The position numbers were made by a program, and so were the translations under genes. The notes beneath the pieces were generated by a model. The model saw only the letters and a list, made by a program, of their open reading frames with translations, was not told the DNA's origin and ran no database searches. A DNA stretch of 64,000 nt, taken from the NCBI RefSeq assembly GCF_008931805.1, contig NZ_CP044399.1, positions 2,046,001 to 2,110,000 on the forward strand, given 5' to 3'. Below are positions 19,435 to 28,572 of this stretch, piece by piece (the first letter of the stretch is position 1; each line of letters opens with the position of its first letter). This stretch comes from Moritella marina ATCC 15381 (lineage in GTDB: Bacteria; Pseudomonadota; Gammaproteobacteria; Enterobacterales; Moritellaceae).

Positions 19435-19510
19435 CGTCTCGTTCCTAAACTTGAGTATGCCAGCGGATGTAGAGTGATGGCATACTCGGGTTATTCATTT
19501 CTAGAACTAA

Positions 19511-21418
19511 TTAACGAAGCGTGATTTTTGGAGACTCCGCAGGCTTATCAAATAAGCTGAAGAACTCTGGCACCGCTTTAGCATCGCCTTCGACCTTGAT
19601 GTAACCTTGCTTAACGGCTTCAACAAAATCGACTTTGCCAACCAGTAATCCTAGGAATACATTTTTAGTTAGCTTAACGGTTGCTTTAGGTTGGCCTGCA
19701 AAATCTTGATGGAATTGCGCAACACTACGGCGAATTTCAAGTGCATGGATCTCGTTAGTATCACCAAATTCAAACGCTACAGTGAAGTGCTTATCTTGAC
19801 TACGCTCTGCATTCAAACCAAAACGCATCGCGCTAACCAATTGTGCAGGTTCAAACTCAGCCATCAAATCAGGTGCTTGCAGGTTGATTTTTTTAGAGTA
19901 ATCGATAGTGCCATCAAGCTCTTGGGCCGAAGTTAAGAACCAATTACGCCAATTGTTATTGGTTTCACGGTAAGCCAGTTCACGCAGTGCTGTTGCTTTT
20001 AATTGACGTGGCGCCATATCGTCTAAATCAATACGAATTGCGTGTGTTGCCAATTCTGCACACCACTGATAATCACCGTTATCACAGGCGTCAATTGCAA
20101 ACTCCATCATCTTCTCTTTACCGCCAACCATATTGACGTAGCGTGTTGATGCTTCTACCGAATAAGTTGGGTTTAATGTTGTTGGGTCACCATCAAACCA
20201 GCCCATTTCACCAACAAATATTTGTTTTGCAGCATGACGAATCGAACCATAGAAATCACCTAACCACGGGTGGTTAACTAGGTGTGCTGGTAATTTTATT
20301 TGACGGATTAAATCTTCTTGCGTCGCACCATCATTAATCGCTTTGATTGATTGATCATAAGTGAATTGGATCGCATCACGGTATGACGTTAATGTGTCAT
20401 CAACATGTTTAGCACCGTTTACCGGGCGACCATGTGACACCATCATCGTATTAGCGTTATATTCACGTAGCATATCAACACCAGGGAACCAGATACTTGG
20501 GTCGCGATATTGTGTGCCACGAATAGTATGCAGATTCGGGAAGCTTTCGCCTTGAATAACTTCAGAGCCAAATAACATGTCAAATTCAGGGAAGTAAGCA
20601 GTGATCTCATCAGATGCTTCAGAAGGTACGTGCTGGAACTCTACTTTTATACCTTCGATTTCCATGTCTAGCTTGCCAAACTTACCTGTAACTAAGGTAT
20701 TTGGTTTAATTAGACTGTGCTCTTTTATTTCAAAATCAGGCCCTAAACCACCGTTAACACGACCATCTTCTTCAACATTAAGTAAAGTACCTAACGAGTA
20801 ATCAACACGGAAACCAAGTGCTGGACCAGTACCGCCCATTGACCCTTTAACAACGTTTTCCATAAAGGTTTCATGAGCAATAATTTTAGCGTTTTCAGCG
20901 CCTTCAATACCACGTACACCGGCGTAATGATCTGGATGCCAATGTGAGTACATAACAGCTGTAACAGGCTTGTTATTACCTGTTACTTTACGAAAATCAG
21001 CCATGACTAATTGCATTTTGTCGACTGACTCAACCGGATCTAGGATTAATAAACCATTATCACCATCAACAATCATCGGTGACGTTAAACCATAACCATA
21101 AACTTGGAAGAATTTATTTTTATAAGTAAAAATACCTTTATCCATTTTTTGTGAATGCGCGGTTAACTGTGGGTGAACCTTGTCAGATTTCGCATCAAAA
21201 GCATCATTACCGCCAGTGCGGGTAAAAGTCATGTCTTTAGTATCGCCATGCCAAAAATGCGTTGCGCCAGAATTCTGACCTAAGTAGTAATCGTGAGACA
21301 ATGTAGGGATATCAACATTAACACCGTCAAAACGATGCTGATGATTGTCACCAGCTGATACGGTGCTTGAGAGAGAAGTCGCGAGAAGTACAGATAAAGT
21401 AATAATAGAGCGTTTCAT
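19511..21418 (-). CDS. Secreted alkylsulfatase (SdsA-type metallo-beta-lactamase fold)
   Basis: About 635 residues from the ATG at 21418, which follows a GAGG site; an ATG 27 bases upstream would spoil the signal peptide. The leader ends near STVSA. The metallo-beta-lactamase motif SHWHPDHYAG and later residues (HE, EVIQG, SHGRPVNG) bind two zinc ions. The middle is the helical dimerisation domain and the last 130 residues look like the SCP2-type sterol-carrier domain of SdsA1. Such enzymes hydrolyse primary alkyl sulfates (for example dodecyl sulfate) to alcohol and sulfate in the periplasm. A LysR regulator gene is divergent. Confidence 0.88.
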   Translation of the reverse strand: MKRSIITLSVLLATSLSSTVSAGDNHQHRFDGVNVDIPTLSHDYYLGQNSGATHFWHGDTKDMTFTRTGGNDAFDAKSDKVHPQLTAHSQKMDKGIFTYKNKFFQVYGYGLTSPMIVDGDNGLLILDPVESVDKMQLVMADFRKVTGNNKPVTAVMYSHWHPDHYAGVRGIEGAENAKIIAHETFMENVVKGSMGGTGPALGFRVDYSLGTLLNVEEDGRVNGGLGPDFEIKEHSLIKPNTLVTGKFGKLDMEIEGIKVEFQHVPSEASDEITAYFPEFDMLFGSEVIQGESFPNLHTIRGTQYRDPSIWFPGVDMLREYNANTMMVSHGRPVNGAKHVDDTLTSYRDAIQFTYDQSIKAINDGATQEDLIRQIKLPAHLVNHPWLGDFYGSIRHAAKQIFVGEMGWFDGDPTTLNPTYSVEASTRYVNMVGGKEKMMEFAIDACDNGDYQWCAELATHAIRIDLDDMAPRQLKATALRELAYRETNNNWRNWFLTSAQELDGTIDYSKKINLQAPDLMAEFEPAQLVSAMRFGLNAERSQDKHFTVAFEFGDTNEIHALEIRRSVAQFHQDFAGQPKATVKLTKNVFLGLLVGKVDFVEAVKQGYIKVEGDAKAVPEFFSLFDKPAESPKITLR

Positions 21419-21493
21419 ATTAAGCCTCGTTAAATGTTTAAACATATTTAATGAAGCTAGAGTAACTAAAAAACGCAGAAGTTAAGTGATATG

Positions 21494-21515
21494 TGATATA
21501 AGTTAACTTATATCA
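21494..21515. promoter_or_regulatory. Perfect 22-bp palindrome, likely LysR-type operator
   Basis: The half-site TGATATAAGTT is followed directly by its exact complement. It contains a T-N11-A LysR motif and lies between the alkylsulfatase gene and the divergent LysR gene, 28 bases from the regulator start. It probably controls both. Confidence 0.8.
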
Positions 21516-21543
21516 GCTGGGTTATTTCCTTACAGGGTAAGAT

Positions 21544-22464
21544 ATGAAGCATTCAGATTACAGTTTAATCCCCACATTTGTCGCGATTTTTGAAGAGAAA
21601 AGTTATACCGAAGCAGCAAAACGCTTGGGCATCAGCCAATCGGCAGTGAGCCAAGGTGTTACGAGATTAAAAGAAGTGTTTAAGGACCCTTTGTTTATCC
21701 GCGGTAGCCGTGGCGTTGAACCCACACAGTTTGCATTAGACATATACCCTACGCTGGCAAGTTCTGTCGAAAATATCGCGTATATGCTGCCGGAATTCAA
21801 AAAATTTGATCCATTGAAGTGCGATAAAGAATTTGTGGTCTCTTCGCTCAGCGTATTTGGCTTCACTATATTGCCAGAACTATCAGCACTGATGAGTCAA
21901 GAAGCCCCGCTAGCGAGTGTCAAAGTTGAACCTTTATACAGTCACGACCACAGCAATATACTGCGTTCACAACAGTGTGACTTGATTATCGAAGCCTACT
22001 CAAACCAAAGCTCGCAGTTACGATCTAAAGTGATAATGGAAGATACTTTGAGTGTGATGTGTCGAGAAGATCACCCAAGACTGACGGGTAACGCGATCAC
22101 ACCTGAAGAGTTTTTATTCGAAAGTCACGTCACCCATTCTCAGCTTGAGAAAAAAGGCGGTTATTTATTAGGGCGCGGTCTTAAAGATGAAGGCATACTC
22201 GGTAAACGTCGTGTCGCTTGGCAAGCCAGCAGTATCATGGAAATGCTACCTGTGATTGAGCGTTGTGATTACATTGCTTTGTTGCCACAAAAACTAGTGG
22301 ATAAATATATTCACATCCACAACCTCAAACAGCTCGACGCTGATTTCTTACAAGAACCCGTCAAAGTAGCCATTTACTGGCATTCATCACGCACCAATGA
22401 TGCGATGCACAAGTGGTTTAGAGAACTGTTTAATCGCGCGGCGAAAAAATATCGTGGTGTCTAA
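21544..22464 (+). CDS. LysR-family transcriptional regulator
   Basis: A 306-residue protein with an N-terminal winged helix-turn-helix (SYTEAAKRLGISQSAVSQGVTRLKEVFKDPLFIRGSRG, about residues 20-58) and a C-terminal ligand-binding domain from about residue 90. It is divergent from the alkylsulfatase gene, with a perfect palindrome between, so it most likely regulates that gene. The inducer may be an alkyl sulfate or its product, but no residue shows this. Confidence 0.9.
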   Translation: MKHSDYSLIPTFVAIFEEKSYTEAAKRLGISQSAVSQGVTRLKEVFKDPLFIRGSRGVEPTQFALDIYPTLASSVENIAYMLPEFKKFDPLKCDKEFVVSSLSVFGFTILPELSALMSQEAPLASVKVEPLYSHDHSNILRSQQCDLIIEAYSNQSSQLRSKVIMEDTLSVMCREDHPRLTGNAITPEEFLFESHVTHSQLEKKGGYLLGRGLKDEGILGKRRVAWQASSIMEMLPVIERCDYIALLPQKLVDKYIHIHNLKQLDADFLQEPVKVAIYWHSSRTNDAMHKWFRELFNRAAKKYRGV

Positions 22465-22557
22465 GAAAGTATCTTGAGGTATAGAAATTAATCCAGATCA
22501 ACAAACTCCTCGTTATACCGGCGTTTCAACAGACAGTCATTTACAGCCTTAGCCTAC

Positions 22558-22574
22558 GATGTAAAAATCACATC
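22558..22574. promoter_or_regulatory. NorR-type site upstream of norR
   Basis: GATGTAAAAATCACATC is a dyad containing the NorR core GT-N7-AC (22561-22571). It lies 24 bases before norR and suggests autoregulation. Confidence 0.6.
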
Positions 22575-22597
22575 ACTCTCGATATTAAGGCTTATGC

Positions 22598-24190
22598 ATG
22601 CAAACAACTCTCGACCAAGCGATGTTACAAATTGCACTCGATCTCAATTTAAACCTGCCGTCAGGGCATCATTACCAACGTTTAATGCAGTCGCTACAGT
22701 CTGTGTTACCTTGCGATGCAAGTGCCTTGTTTATTCTTGATGATTCAGGTCTGTTGTCTGCCGCTGCCGTAAATGGCTTGACTGATGAAGTATTGGGACA
22801 AAAATTTGATCCAATGCAGCACCCTCGCCTACGTGCGATCCTAGCCAGCCGTGAACCCGTTCGATTCCCAGCGAGTTCGACCTTGCCAGACCCATTTGAT
22901 GGATTATTGAAAGATGATCCAAACCGCTCGATTGATGTGCATGACTGCATGGGTTGCAGCTTATATGTAGAAGACCATTTAGTCGGCCTTATTACCCTTG
23001 ATGCTATGCCGGTCGGGGCTTTCAAGCGTATTGATGATATTACGGTGGCAACCTTTGCTGCATTAGCGGCGGCAACAATAAGAAACGTTAATCAAGTTGA
23101 AGCATTGCACAAAAGCCACCAGCAACAACAGAATATGAATCAAGTACTGATCCAAGAGGCCCGCAATAAAGGCGGTGAATTGGTTGGTATTAGTCCTGAA
23201 ATACAAACCCTGCGCAACAATATCAACATGGTGGCTTATTCCGATTACGCCGTGTTAATCAGTGGTGAAACCGGTACAGGTAAAGAGTTAGTTGCCCATG
23301 CGGTACATTCACAATCCTCACGCGCAACCAAGCCAATGATTTACGTCAACTGTGCTGCTTTGCCAGAAAGCCTTGCTGAGAGTGAATTGTTTGGTCACAT
23401 CAAAGGCGCATTTACCGGCGCTACCAGTAACCGCGCAGGTAAATTTGAGCTAGCCGATGGTGGTACTATTTTCTTAGATGAAATCGGTGAGTTACCGCTG
23501 TTAATGCAAGCTAAACTACTGCGCGTGATCCAACAAGGCGAAGTACAGCGTGTTGGCGCAGATAAGAACTTAATGATCAATGTCCGTATTATCGCGGCAA
23601 CTAACCGTGAATTAACCGAAGAAGTCGCTGCGGGACGCTTTCGAAGTGATCTGTACCATAGGTTAAATGTGTTTCCAATTAAGGTCCCACCACTACGCCA
23701 TCGCCAAGGTGATATTGCGGTATTATCAGGGCACATACTCGATCGTGTACGCAGCCAATTTAACGTGGCTAAATTGCAATTACACCCAAAGGCATTAACA
23801 GCACTTAATCATTACAGCTGGCCTGGTAACGTCCGTGAATTAGAACATACTTTAATGCGTGCGGGACTGCGTGCAATTCAAGCACAGCAAAGCCTGATCT
23901 TACAGCAACACTTATCCGATGAAGTCAGTCACACTTACGCCTATTCAGCAGCAAGCGATAGAGATACAGATACAAAGACAACAGCCGATGATTTACCCAC
24001 GACATCATTTGAGCTACGTGGTGCAGTAGAAAGCTATCAAACCAAGCTGATTTCCCATGCCCTGCAACAATCTAACTTCGTGTGGGCGCAAGCGGCTGAG
24101 TTTTTACAGATGGATCGGGGTAATTTATACAAAATGGGCAAAAAACTTGGTATTGAACCTAAAACATTACGTGCTACAGAGTTAATTTAA
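22598..24190 (+). CDS. norR: NorR, nitric-oxide-responsive sigma-54 activator
   Basis: A 530-residue enhancer-binding protein. Residues of about 20-180 form a GAF domain, which in NorR holds the non-haem iron that senses NO. The AAA+ domain (about 200-430) has Walker A GETGTGKE, the sigma-54 contact loop GAFTGA, Walker [12 protein letters not shown] and an arginine-finger region. The C-terminus has a Fis-type helix-turn-helix ([24 protein letters not shown]). Start chosen at 22598 with AAGG upstream. The next gene is hcp, behind a sigma-54 promoter and GT-N7-AC sites, so NorR here probably drives hcp (and perhaps hcr). Confidence 0.93.
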   Translation: MQTTLDQAMLQIALDLNLNLPSGHHYQRLMQSLQSVLPCDASALFILDDSGLLSAAAVNGLTDEVLGQKFDPMQHPRLRAILASREPVRFPASSTLPDPFDGLLKDDPNRSIDVHDCMGCSLYVEDHLVGLITLDAMPVGAFKRIDDITVATFAALAAATIRNVNQVEALHKSHQQQQNMNQVLIQEARNKGGELVGISPEIQTLRNNINMVAYSDYAVLISGETGTGKELVAHAVHSQSSRATKPMIYVNCAALPESLAESELFGHIKGAFTGATSNRAGKFELADGGTIFLDEIGELPLLMQAKLLRVIQQGEVQRVGADKNLMINVRIIAATNRELTEEVAAGRFRSDLYHRLNVFPIKVPPLRHRQGDIAVLSGHILDRVRSQFNVAKLQLHPKALTALNHYSWPGNVRELEHTLMRAGLRAIQAQQSLILQQHLSDEVSHTYAYSAASDRDTDTKTTADDLPTTSFELRGAVESYQTKLISHALQQSNFVWAQAAEFLQMDRGNLYKMGKKLGIEPKTLRATELI

Positions 24191-24208
24191 ACAACATCAA
24201 CGCATTTT

Positions 24209-24246
24209 TGATGTGATAATGACATCATGAAGGTTGTAGTTATTAC
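24209..24246. promoter_or_regulatory. Two NorR enhancer sites upstream of hcp
   Basis: TGATGTGATAATGACATCA (24209-24227) is an imperfect dyad with core GT-N7-AC at 24213-24223. A second GT-N7-AC lies at 24236-24246. E. coli NorR binds three GT-N7-AC sites upstream of norVW; a clear third site was not seen here. Confidence 0.7.
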
Positions 24247-24299
24247 ATCAAATATAATATACAAAAATACAATAACCTTATATATCAATAACATAAAAG

Positions 24300-24317
24300 T
24301 TGGCACGTTAGCTGCAA
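24300..24317 (+). promoter_or_regulatory. Sigma-54 promoter of hcp
   Basis: TTGGCACGTTAGCTGCAA has GG and GC elements separated by ten bases, the -24/-12 spacing of sigma-54 promoters. It lies 61 bases before the hcp start and downstream of the NorR sites. Confidence 0.88.
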
Positions 24318-24377
24318 TATAGCTTATGAGATCATCGTTAATTCGATATCAATCATATAATTATAATGGAGTTTCAA

Positions 24378-26042
24378 ATGTTCTGTATTCAATGTGAGCA
24401 AACGGTTCAAACACCTACAGCGAAAGGCTGTTCTTATACTCAAGGTATGTGTGGTAAAACGGCTGATGTTTCAGACCTACAAGACATATTAGTATTTAAT
24501 CTCCAAGGTGTGTCTTTCTGGGCCGAACTAGCACGTAAATACGACATCATCGATGCTGATATCGATGCTTGGGCGCCACGCGCATTCTTCTCTACATTAA
24601 CTAACGTTAACTTTGTTCCAGAACGTATTACTGAATACACTGAAATTGCTGAGCGTTACAAGATCCAATTAAGCACTCAAGTTATGGCAGCCGCTGCAGC
24701 AGCCGGCGACACATTACCTGCATTATCTCCAGCAGCGCAGTTTGTATTACCAAGCACTGCTGAAGAAATCATGAACTTTGCACCTGAAGCAGCGGTTAAC
24801 CGTGGTCATGAAGAATTACACGAAGACATTATTGGTCTACGTTTATTATGCTTGTACGGCCTTAAAGGCGCAGCAGCATACATGGAACATGCCCATGTTC
24901 TTGGTCAAAGTGAAGAGTCTATCTGCGCTGAATACCACCAAATCATGGCATTCTTAGGTACTGAACCTGTTGATGCTAATGCGCTACTTGAAACATCAAT
25001 GCAAATTGGTTTATTAAACTACCGCATCATGGAAATTCTAGACCGTGGTGAAACGAATACCTTTGGTCACCCACAACCAACACAAGTAAACGTGAAACCA
25101 GTTGCGGGTAAATGTATTCTTGTTTCTGGTCATGATTTACATGATTTAGAAAAAATACTGCAACAAACCGAAGGCAAAGGCATCAACGTTTACACCAATG
25201 GTGAAATGTTACCAGCTCACGGTTACCCTGAACTAAACAAATACCCACACTTAGTTGGTAACTTCGGTAGCGCTTGGCAGAATCAGCAAAAAGAATTTGC
25301 TAACTTCCCTGGCGCAATTGTGATGACATCTAACTGTCTAATCAATCCAAACGTAGGTCAATACGCAGACCGTCTATTCACACGTAGCATCGTGGGTTGG
25401 CCTGGTGTTGTGCATATTGAAGGCGATGATTTCTCGCAAGTTATCGAATGTGCATTAGCACAAGACGGTATCGCGCACACAGAAATCGAGCACATGATCA
25501 CTGTTGGTTTTGGTCGTAACGCGCTAATGGAAGCTGCTCCAGCAGTTATCAAAGAAGTTAAAGCGGGTAACATCAAGCACTTCTTCCTAATCGGTGGTTG
25601 TGACGGTGATAAAGAAGAGCGTAGCTACTTCACTGACATCGCTGTGAATACACCTAAAGATTCAGTAGTACTAACGCTGGCTTGTGGTAAATACCGTTTC
25701 AATAAGAAAGAGTTTGGCGATATCAATGGTATCCCGCGTCTATTAGATGTTGGCCAATGTAACGATACTTATTCTGCAATTCAATTAGTGTTAGCACTGG
25801 CTGAAGAGTTTGATTGTGGTGTGAATGAATTACCGCTAAGCATTGTTTTATCTTGGTTCGAGCAAAAAGCAATTGTGGTGTTATTAACCTTATTCGCTTT
25901 AGGTATTAAAGGTATTTATACCGGTCCTACTGCTCCTGCGTTCTTAACTGACAACTTGATTAAAGCGCTACAAGATAACTTTGATATGCGCAGTGTTGGC
26001 GATGCTGAAACTGACTTAGTGACTATGCTTTCAGGTCAATAG
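24378..26042 (+). CDS. hcp: Hydroxylamine reductase / hybrid cluster protein
   Basis: A 554-residue hybrid cluster protein. The start at 24378 follows GGAG at 24368; an upstream in-frame ATG would add four residues. The N-terminal Cys pattern C-x2-C-x11-C-x6-C (Cys3, 6, 18, 25) is that of facultative anaerobes such as E. coli. Later conserved parts include [27 protein letters not shown] and LACGKYRFN, which ligate the hybrid cluster. Hcp reduces NO or hydroxylamine and protects against nitrosative stress using electrons from Hcr, encoded downstream. It is controlled by NorR and sigma-54. Confidence 0.96.
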   Translation: MFCIQCEQTVQTPTAKGCSYTQGMCGKTADVSDLQDILVFNLQGVSFWAELARKYDIIDADIDAWAPRAFFSTLTNVNFVPERITEYTEIAERYKIQLSTQVMAAAAAAGDTLPALSPAAQFVLPSTAEEIMNFAPEAAVNRGHEELHEDIIGLRLLCLYGLKGAAAYMEHAHVLGQSEESICAEYHQIMAFLGTEPVDANALLETSMQIGLLNYRIMEILDRGETNTFGHPQPTQVNVKPVAGKCILVSGHDLHDLEKILQQTEGKGINVYTNGEMLPAHGYPELNKYPHLVGNFGSAWQNQQKEFANFPGAIVMTSNCLINPNVGQYADRLFTRSIVGWPGVVHIEGDDFSQVIECALAQDGIAHTEIEHMITVGFGRNALMEAAPAVIKEVKAGNIKHFFLIGGCDGDKEERSYFTDIAVNTPKDSVVLTLACGKYRFNKKEFGDINGIPRLLDVGQCNDTYSAIQLVLALAEEFDCGVNELPLSIVLSWFEQKAIVVLLTLFALGIKGIYTGPTAPAFLTDNLIKALQDNFDMRSVGDAETDLVTMLSGQ

Positions 26043-26080
26043 TATTGACTGGTAAGTAATGTTAGCGAGTAAATAACACT

Positions 26081-26218
26081 CGCAGATCAATGCGGCGATA
26101 AACCGCATTGATTAAAGACGTTCGACACGCCATAAACCCATCCATGGGGGCTTGAGGTTGGCATCCATGCCAACAACAGTCGACTTACTTTAATCAATGC
26201 TTAGGGGTTTAGATCTGC
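26081..26218. repeat. Highly structured intergenic repeat (MITE-like) between hcp and hcr
   Basis: GCATTGATTAAAG (26105-26117) is matched by its exact inverse at 26188-26200. Inside are two further palindromes: CCCATCCATGGG (26137-26148) and GTTGGCATCCATGCCAAC (26157-26174). Upstream, ATCAATGCGG (26086-26095) pairs with CCGCATTGAT (26103-26112), so two mutually exclusive hairpins can form. GCAGATC and GATCTGC (26083-26089, 26212-26218) form a wider outer pair. The central part resembles a dispersed intergenic repeat I recall from Shewanella-type genomes. It may act as a terminator or attenuator between hcp and hcr. Confidence 0.7.
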
Positions 26219-26334
26219 ATTCGAATTAAAAAGACAGCCGCTACAAGTTCAAATATTTCATTCTAGCCGCTATCTTTAATAAACATGTTTTTAATAACAA
26301 TCATTCCTAAATTATCACTGCGATAGGTGCAATA

Positions 26335-27747
26335 ATGTCTTCTTCAAATACGCCGTCTTCAACCATTTCGCCACCAGCGCTTAAGCCTCTAAAACTAAAC
26401 AGTGCTGGATTAGGTCAATCAACGACGAGCAAAGAAAAACCTGCGCCTGTAAGCAGTAAATTACAAGCTCCCAAGTTAAATTTCTCTCTTGGTGGTTCTG
26501 ATAACAACAATTCAAAAAGCACAGCTAAACCAGCAACTTCCAAGTTAACGCCACCTAAGCTTAACTTTGCTCTTGGTGGTAGTAAGTCGTCGGGTTCTTC
26601 AAAACTGGCAACACCAAAGCTGAGTTTTTCACTTGGTGAAACGGTAGCTAAACCAAGCATAAAGTCGACGACATGGTCACCGACTACAACGTCATTAGTA
26701 TTGGTTAAGCGTGAATTAGAAACGCATGACTCAATGAGCTTTACTTTTGCGGCAGCAGACCAAACTTTATTTGATTTTAAACCGGGTCAATTCGTGACAT
26801 TAGCGGTAGAAATCGACGGTAAAACCCATTATCGCGCCTATTCAATTAGCTCTGTGCCACAGCAAAAACAATTACGTTTAACCATTAAGCGTGTACCTGA
26901 CGGCTTAGTTTCGAACTGGTTAGCGGATAACTTAGCTATCGGCGATAACTTATCGGCATTAAACATTGCCGGCCAATTCAATAGCAGCGATTGCCAACAC
27001 AAAGCAAAACTACTTTTGGTTAGCGCAGGTTGTGGTATCACCCCAGTCATGTCGATTGCCAAAACATTATTAGCGCAAGATAGCGATGCAGACATTGAGT
27101 TCTTACATTGCGCCCGAGACAAAGACAACGTTATCTTCCATGCTGAAATGCAGACGTTAACCGCTCAACACAGCAATTTCAAAGTGCAATTATTACTGGA
27201 AAACAGTGATGGTTTTGCTACTTTCAGTCGTGAAAACAACAGTAACGCGCTAGCACATCAAACAGGCATGGTGAGTAAAGACGTTATTCAGCAGTTATAT
27301 CCAGATTTACAAGATCGTACTATCTTCTTGTGTGGTCCTGTCGGCTTTATGAAAGCAGTAGAAAATATTGCCCAAGAAAGTGACTTTGATATGGCAAACT
27401 TCTTCCAAGAAAGCTTTACACCAGCTGCAGATAACAAACAGCAAGATAACCTTTCACTAGACGCATCAGGTGCATCAACAGCCAGTGTTATGTTGTACGT
27501 GCCCGACTTTGCTGTAGAGAAAAAGGTGGTACAAGGTGCATCACTATTAGAGTTATTAGAAAACAATGGTGTGCCAATTATCGGCGCTTGTCGCGCAGGT
27601 GTTTGCGGCTCGTGTAAGTGTAAAGTCACTAGCGGTGAAGTGAAGTCCACCAGCAGTGAAACGCTTACAGCGGCAGAAATTGAACAAGGGTTTGTATTAG
27701 CCTGTTCAAGTACAGTTGAGGGGGATATCACTGTAGCACTCAGCTAA
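26335..27747 (+). CDS. hcr: Hcr-type NADH oxidoreductase with repeat-bearing N-terminal extension
   Basis: A 470-residue protein; E. coli Hcr is about 320. Residues of about 118-225 form the FAD-binding domain (RAYSISSVP), about 230-350 the NAD-binding domain (LLLVSAGCGITPVMSIA and FLCGPVGFM), and about 385-470 a plant-type [2Fe-2S] ferredoxin (CRAGVCGSCKC, later ACSS). Hcr passes electrons from NADH to Hcp. The extra N-terminal 115 residues are rich in Ser/Lys/Pro and hold three SKLxxPKLxFxLGG repeats (residues 42-54, 70-82, 90-102), probably disordered. It lies downstream of hcp with a structured repeat between them. Confidence 0.9.
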   Translation: MSSSNTPSSTISPPALKPLKLNSAGLGQSTTSKEKPAPVSSKLQAPKLNFSLGGSDNNNSKSTAKPATSKLTPPKLNFALGGSKSSGSSKLATPKLSFSLGETVAKPSIKSTTWSPTTTSLVLVKRELETHDSMSFTFAAADQTLFDFKPGQFVTLAVEIDGKTHYRAYSISSVPQQKQLRLTIKRVPDGLVSNWLADNLAIGDNLSALNIAGQFNSSDCQHKAKLLLVSAGCGITPVMSIAKTLLAQDSDADIEFLHCARDKDNVIFHAEMQTLTAQHSNFKVQLLLENSDGFATFSRENNSNALAHQTGMVSKDVIQQLYPDLQDRTIFLCGPVGFMKAVENIAQESDFDMANFFQESFTPAADNKQQDNLSLDASGASTASVMLYVPDFAVEKKVVQGASLLELLENNGVPIIGACRAGVCGSCKCKVTSGEVKSTSSETLTAAEIEQGFVLACSSTVEGDITVALS

Positions 27748-27845
27748 TCAAGCAAGTGAGTGAAATAATACAAGGTAAGTATCGAGTTATCGTGAAGTGG
27801 CTGACTTTATCGATAGCTCGATTTTATGTGCAGAGTTATTTCCCC

Positions 27846-27905
27846 ATTTATTCCTCAATTTATTCCTCAATTTATTCCTCAATTTATTCTCTGATCTATT
27901 CCTCA
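27846..27905. repeat. Five tandem 12-bp repeats upstream of the universal stress gene
   Basis: Three exact copies of ATTTATTCCTCA (27846-27881) are followed by two degenerate copies (to 27905). They lie between hcr and the UspA-like gene, about 60 bases before its start, in the likely promoter region. Copy number could vary by slippage. Confidence 0.85.
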
Positions 27906-27966
27906 ATCTAGTCAACTAGATTAACTCTGCTACGCTTAATAAGAGACATAGTAGAGGATAAACTCA

Positions 27967-28407
27967 ATGAATTATAAACATATATTAGTCGCTGTCGATT
28001 TAACTAACCCCAGTGAAATAGTGATGGGTAAAGCGACCGCATTAGCAAGAGAGACTAATGCTAAGCTTTCACTTATTTATGTTAGTTCGCATCATTTGAA
28101 AGTGTCTGCTCCTGGGGGGATTCCATGGTTAGCGTCGCATGACATCGAAGATACAGACCCAGACGAAAAAGAACAGGAGCACTACCAAACAGATCTCAAC
28201 GCATTAGCTGAACAGCTTGATTACCCCGTTGAAAATAGGTTAGTTTTAATGGGCGAGTTAGACGTAGAATTAACCACAGCTATCCATCAATTAGAAGCTG
28301 ATCTATTAGTGTGTGGACACCACCATGATTTATGGAGCCGGTTAATATCTTCAATACGAAAAATTGCTAACGCTGTCGATACCGATCTATTAATTGTTTA
28401 TCTTTAA
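27967..28407 (+). CDS. UspA-like universal stress protein
   Basis: A 146-residue protein starting MNYKHILVAVDLT and ending LLVCGHHHDLWSRLISSIRKIANAVDTDLLIVYL-like, the start and end blocks of the UspA family. The C-terminal GHHxDxW...S pattern fits the UspA subgroup that does not bind ATP. Such small cytoplasmic dimers help survival under growth arrest and oxidative stress. It stands alone; a hairpin follows the stop. Confidence 0.88.
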   Translation: MNYKHILVAVDLTNPSEIVMGKATALARETNAKLSLIYVSSHHLKVSAPGGIPWLASHDIEDTDPDEKEQEHYQTDLNALAEQLDYPVENRLVLMGELDVELTTAIHQLEADLLVCGHHHDLWSRLISSIRKIANAVDTDLLIVYL

Positions 28408-28432
28408 AAATAATGCCTCAACTTAATTCAGA

Positions 28433-28455
28433 CCTTCAACGGCGATAGTTGAAGG
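28433..28455 (+). terminator. Hairpin after the universal stress gene
   Basis: CCTTCAAC pairs perfectly with GTTGAAGG across a 7-base loop, 25 bases after the stop. The following DNA is C-rich rather than T-rich, so termination efficiency is uncertain. Confidence 0.5.
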
Positions 28456-28516
28456 CTAACTCCTCCCCCCCGCCGTTGCTCTTTTCTATTAATTTCTGAT
28501 TATTTAAAAATGCCCC

Positions 28517-28547
28517 TTGACCTGTCTAAGGCTTCATAGTTTATAGT
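28517..28547 (+). promoter_or_regulatory. MerR-type promoter with 19-bp spacer
   Basis: TTGACC (28517-28522) and TATAGT (28542-28547) are separated by 19 bases, the over-long spacing typical of promoters activated by MerR-family regulators. It lies 25 bases before the MerR-methyltransferase gene, suggesting autoregulation. Confidence 0.65.
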
Positions 28548-28572
28548 CTAGCTATTAATGAGGGGGAATCGA

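Noticed and set aside
27846-27905. CRISPR-like array
   Set aside because: Units are 12 bp, directly tandem and without spacers; no cas genes are nearby.
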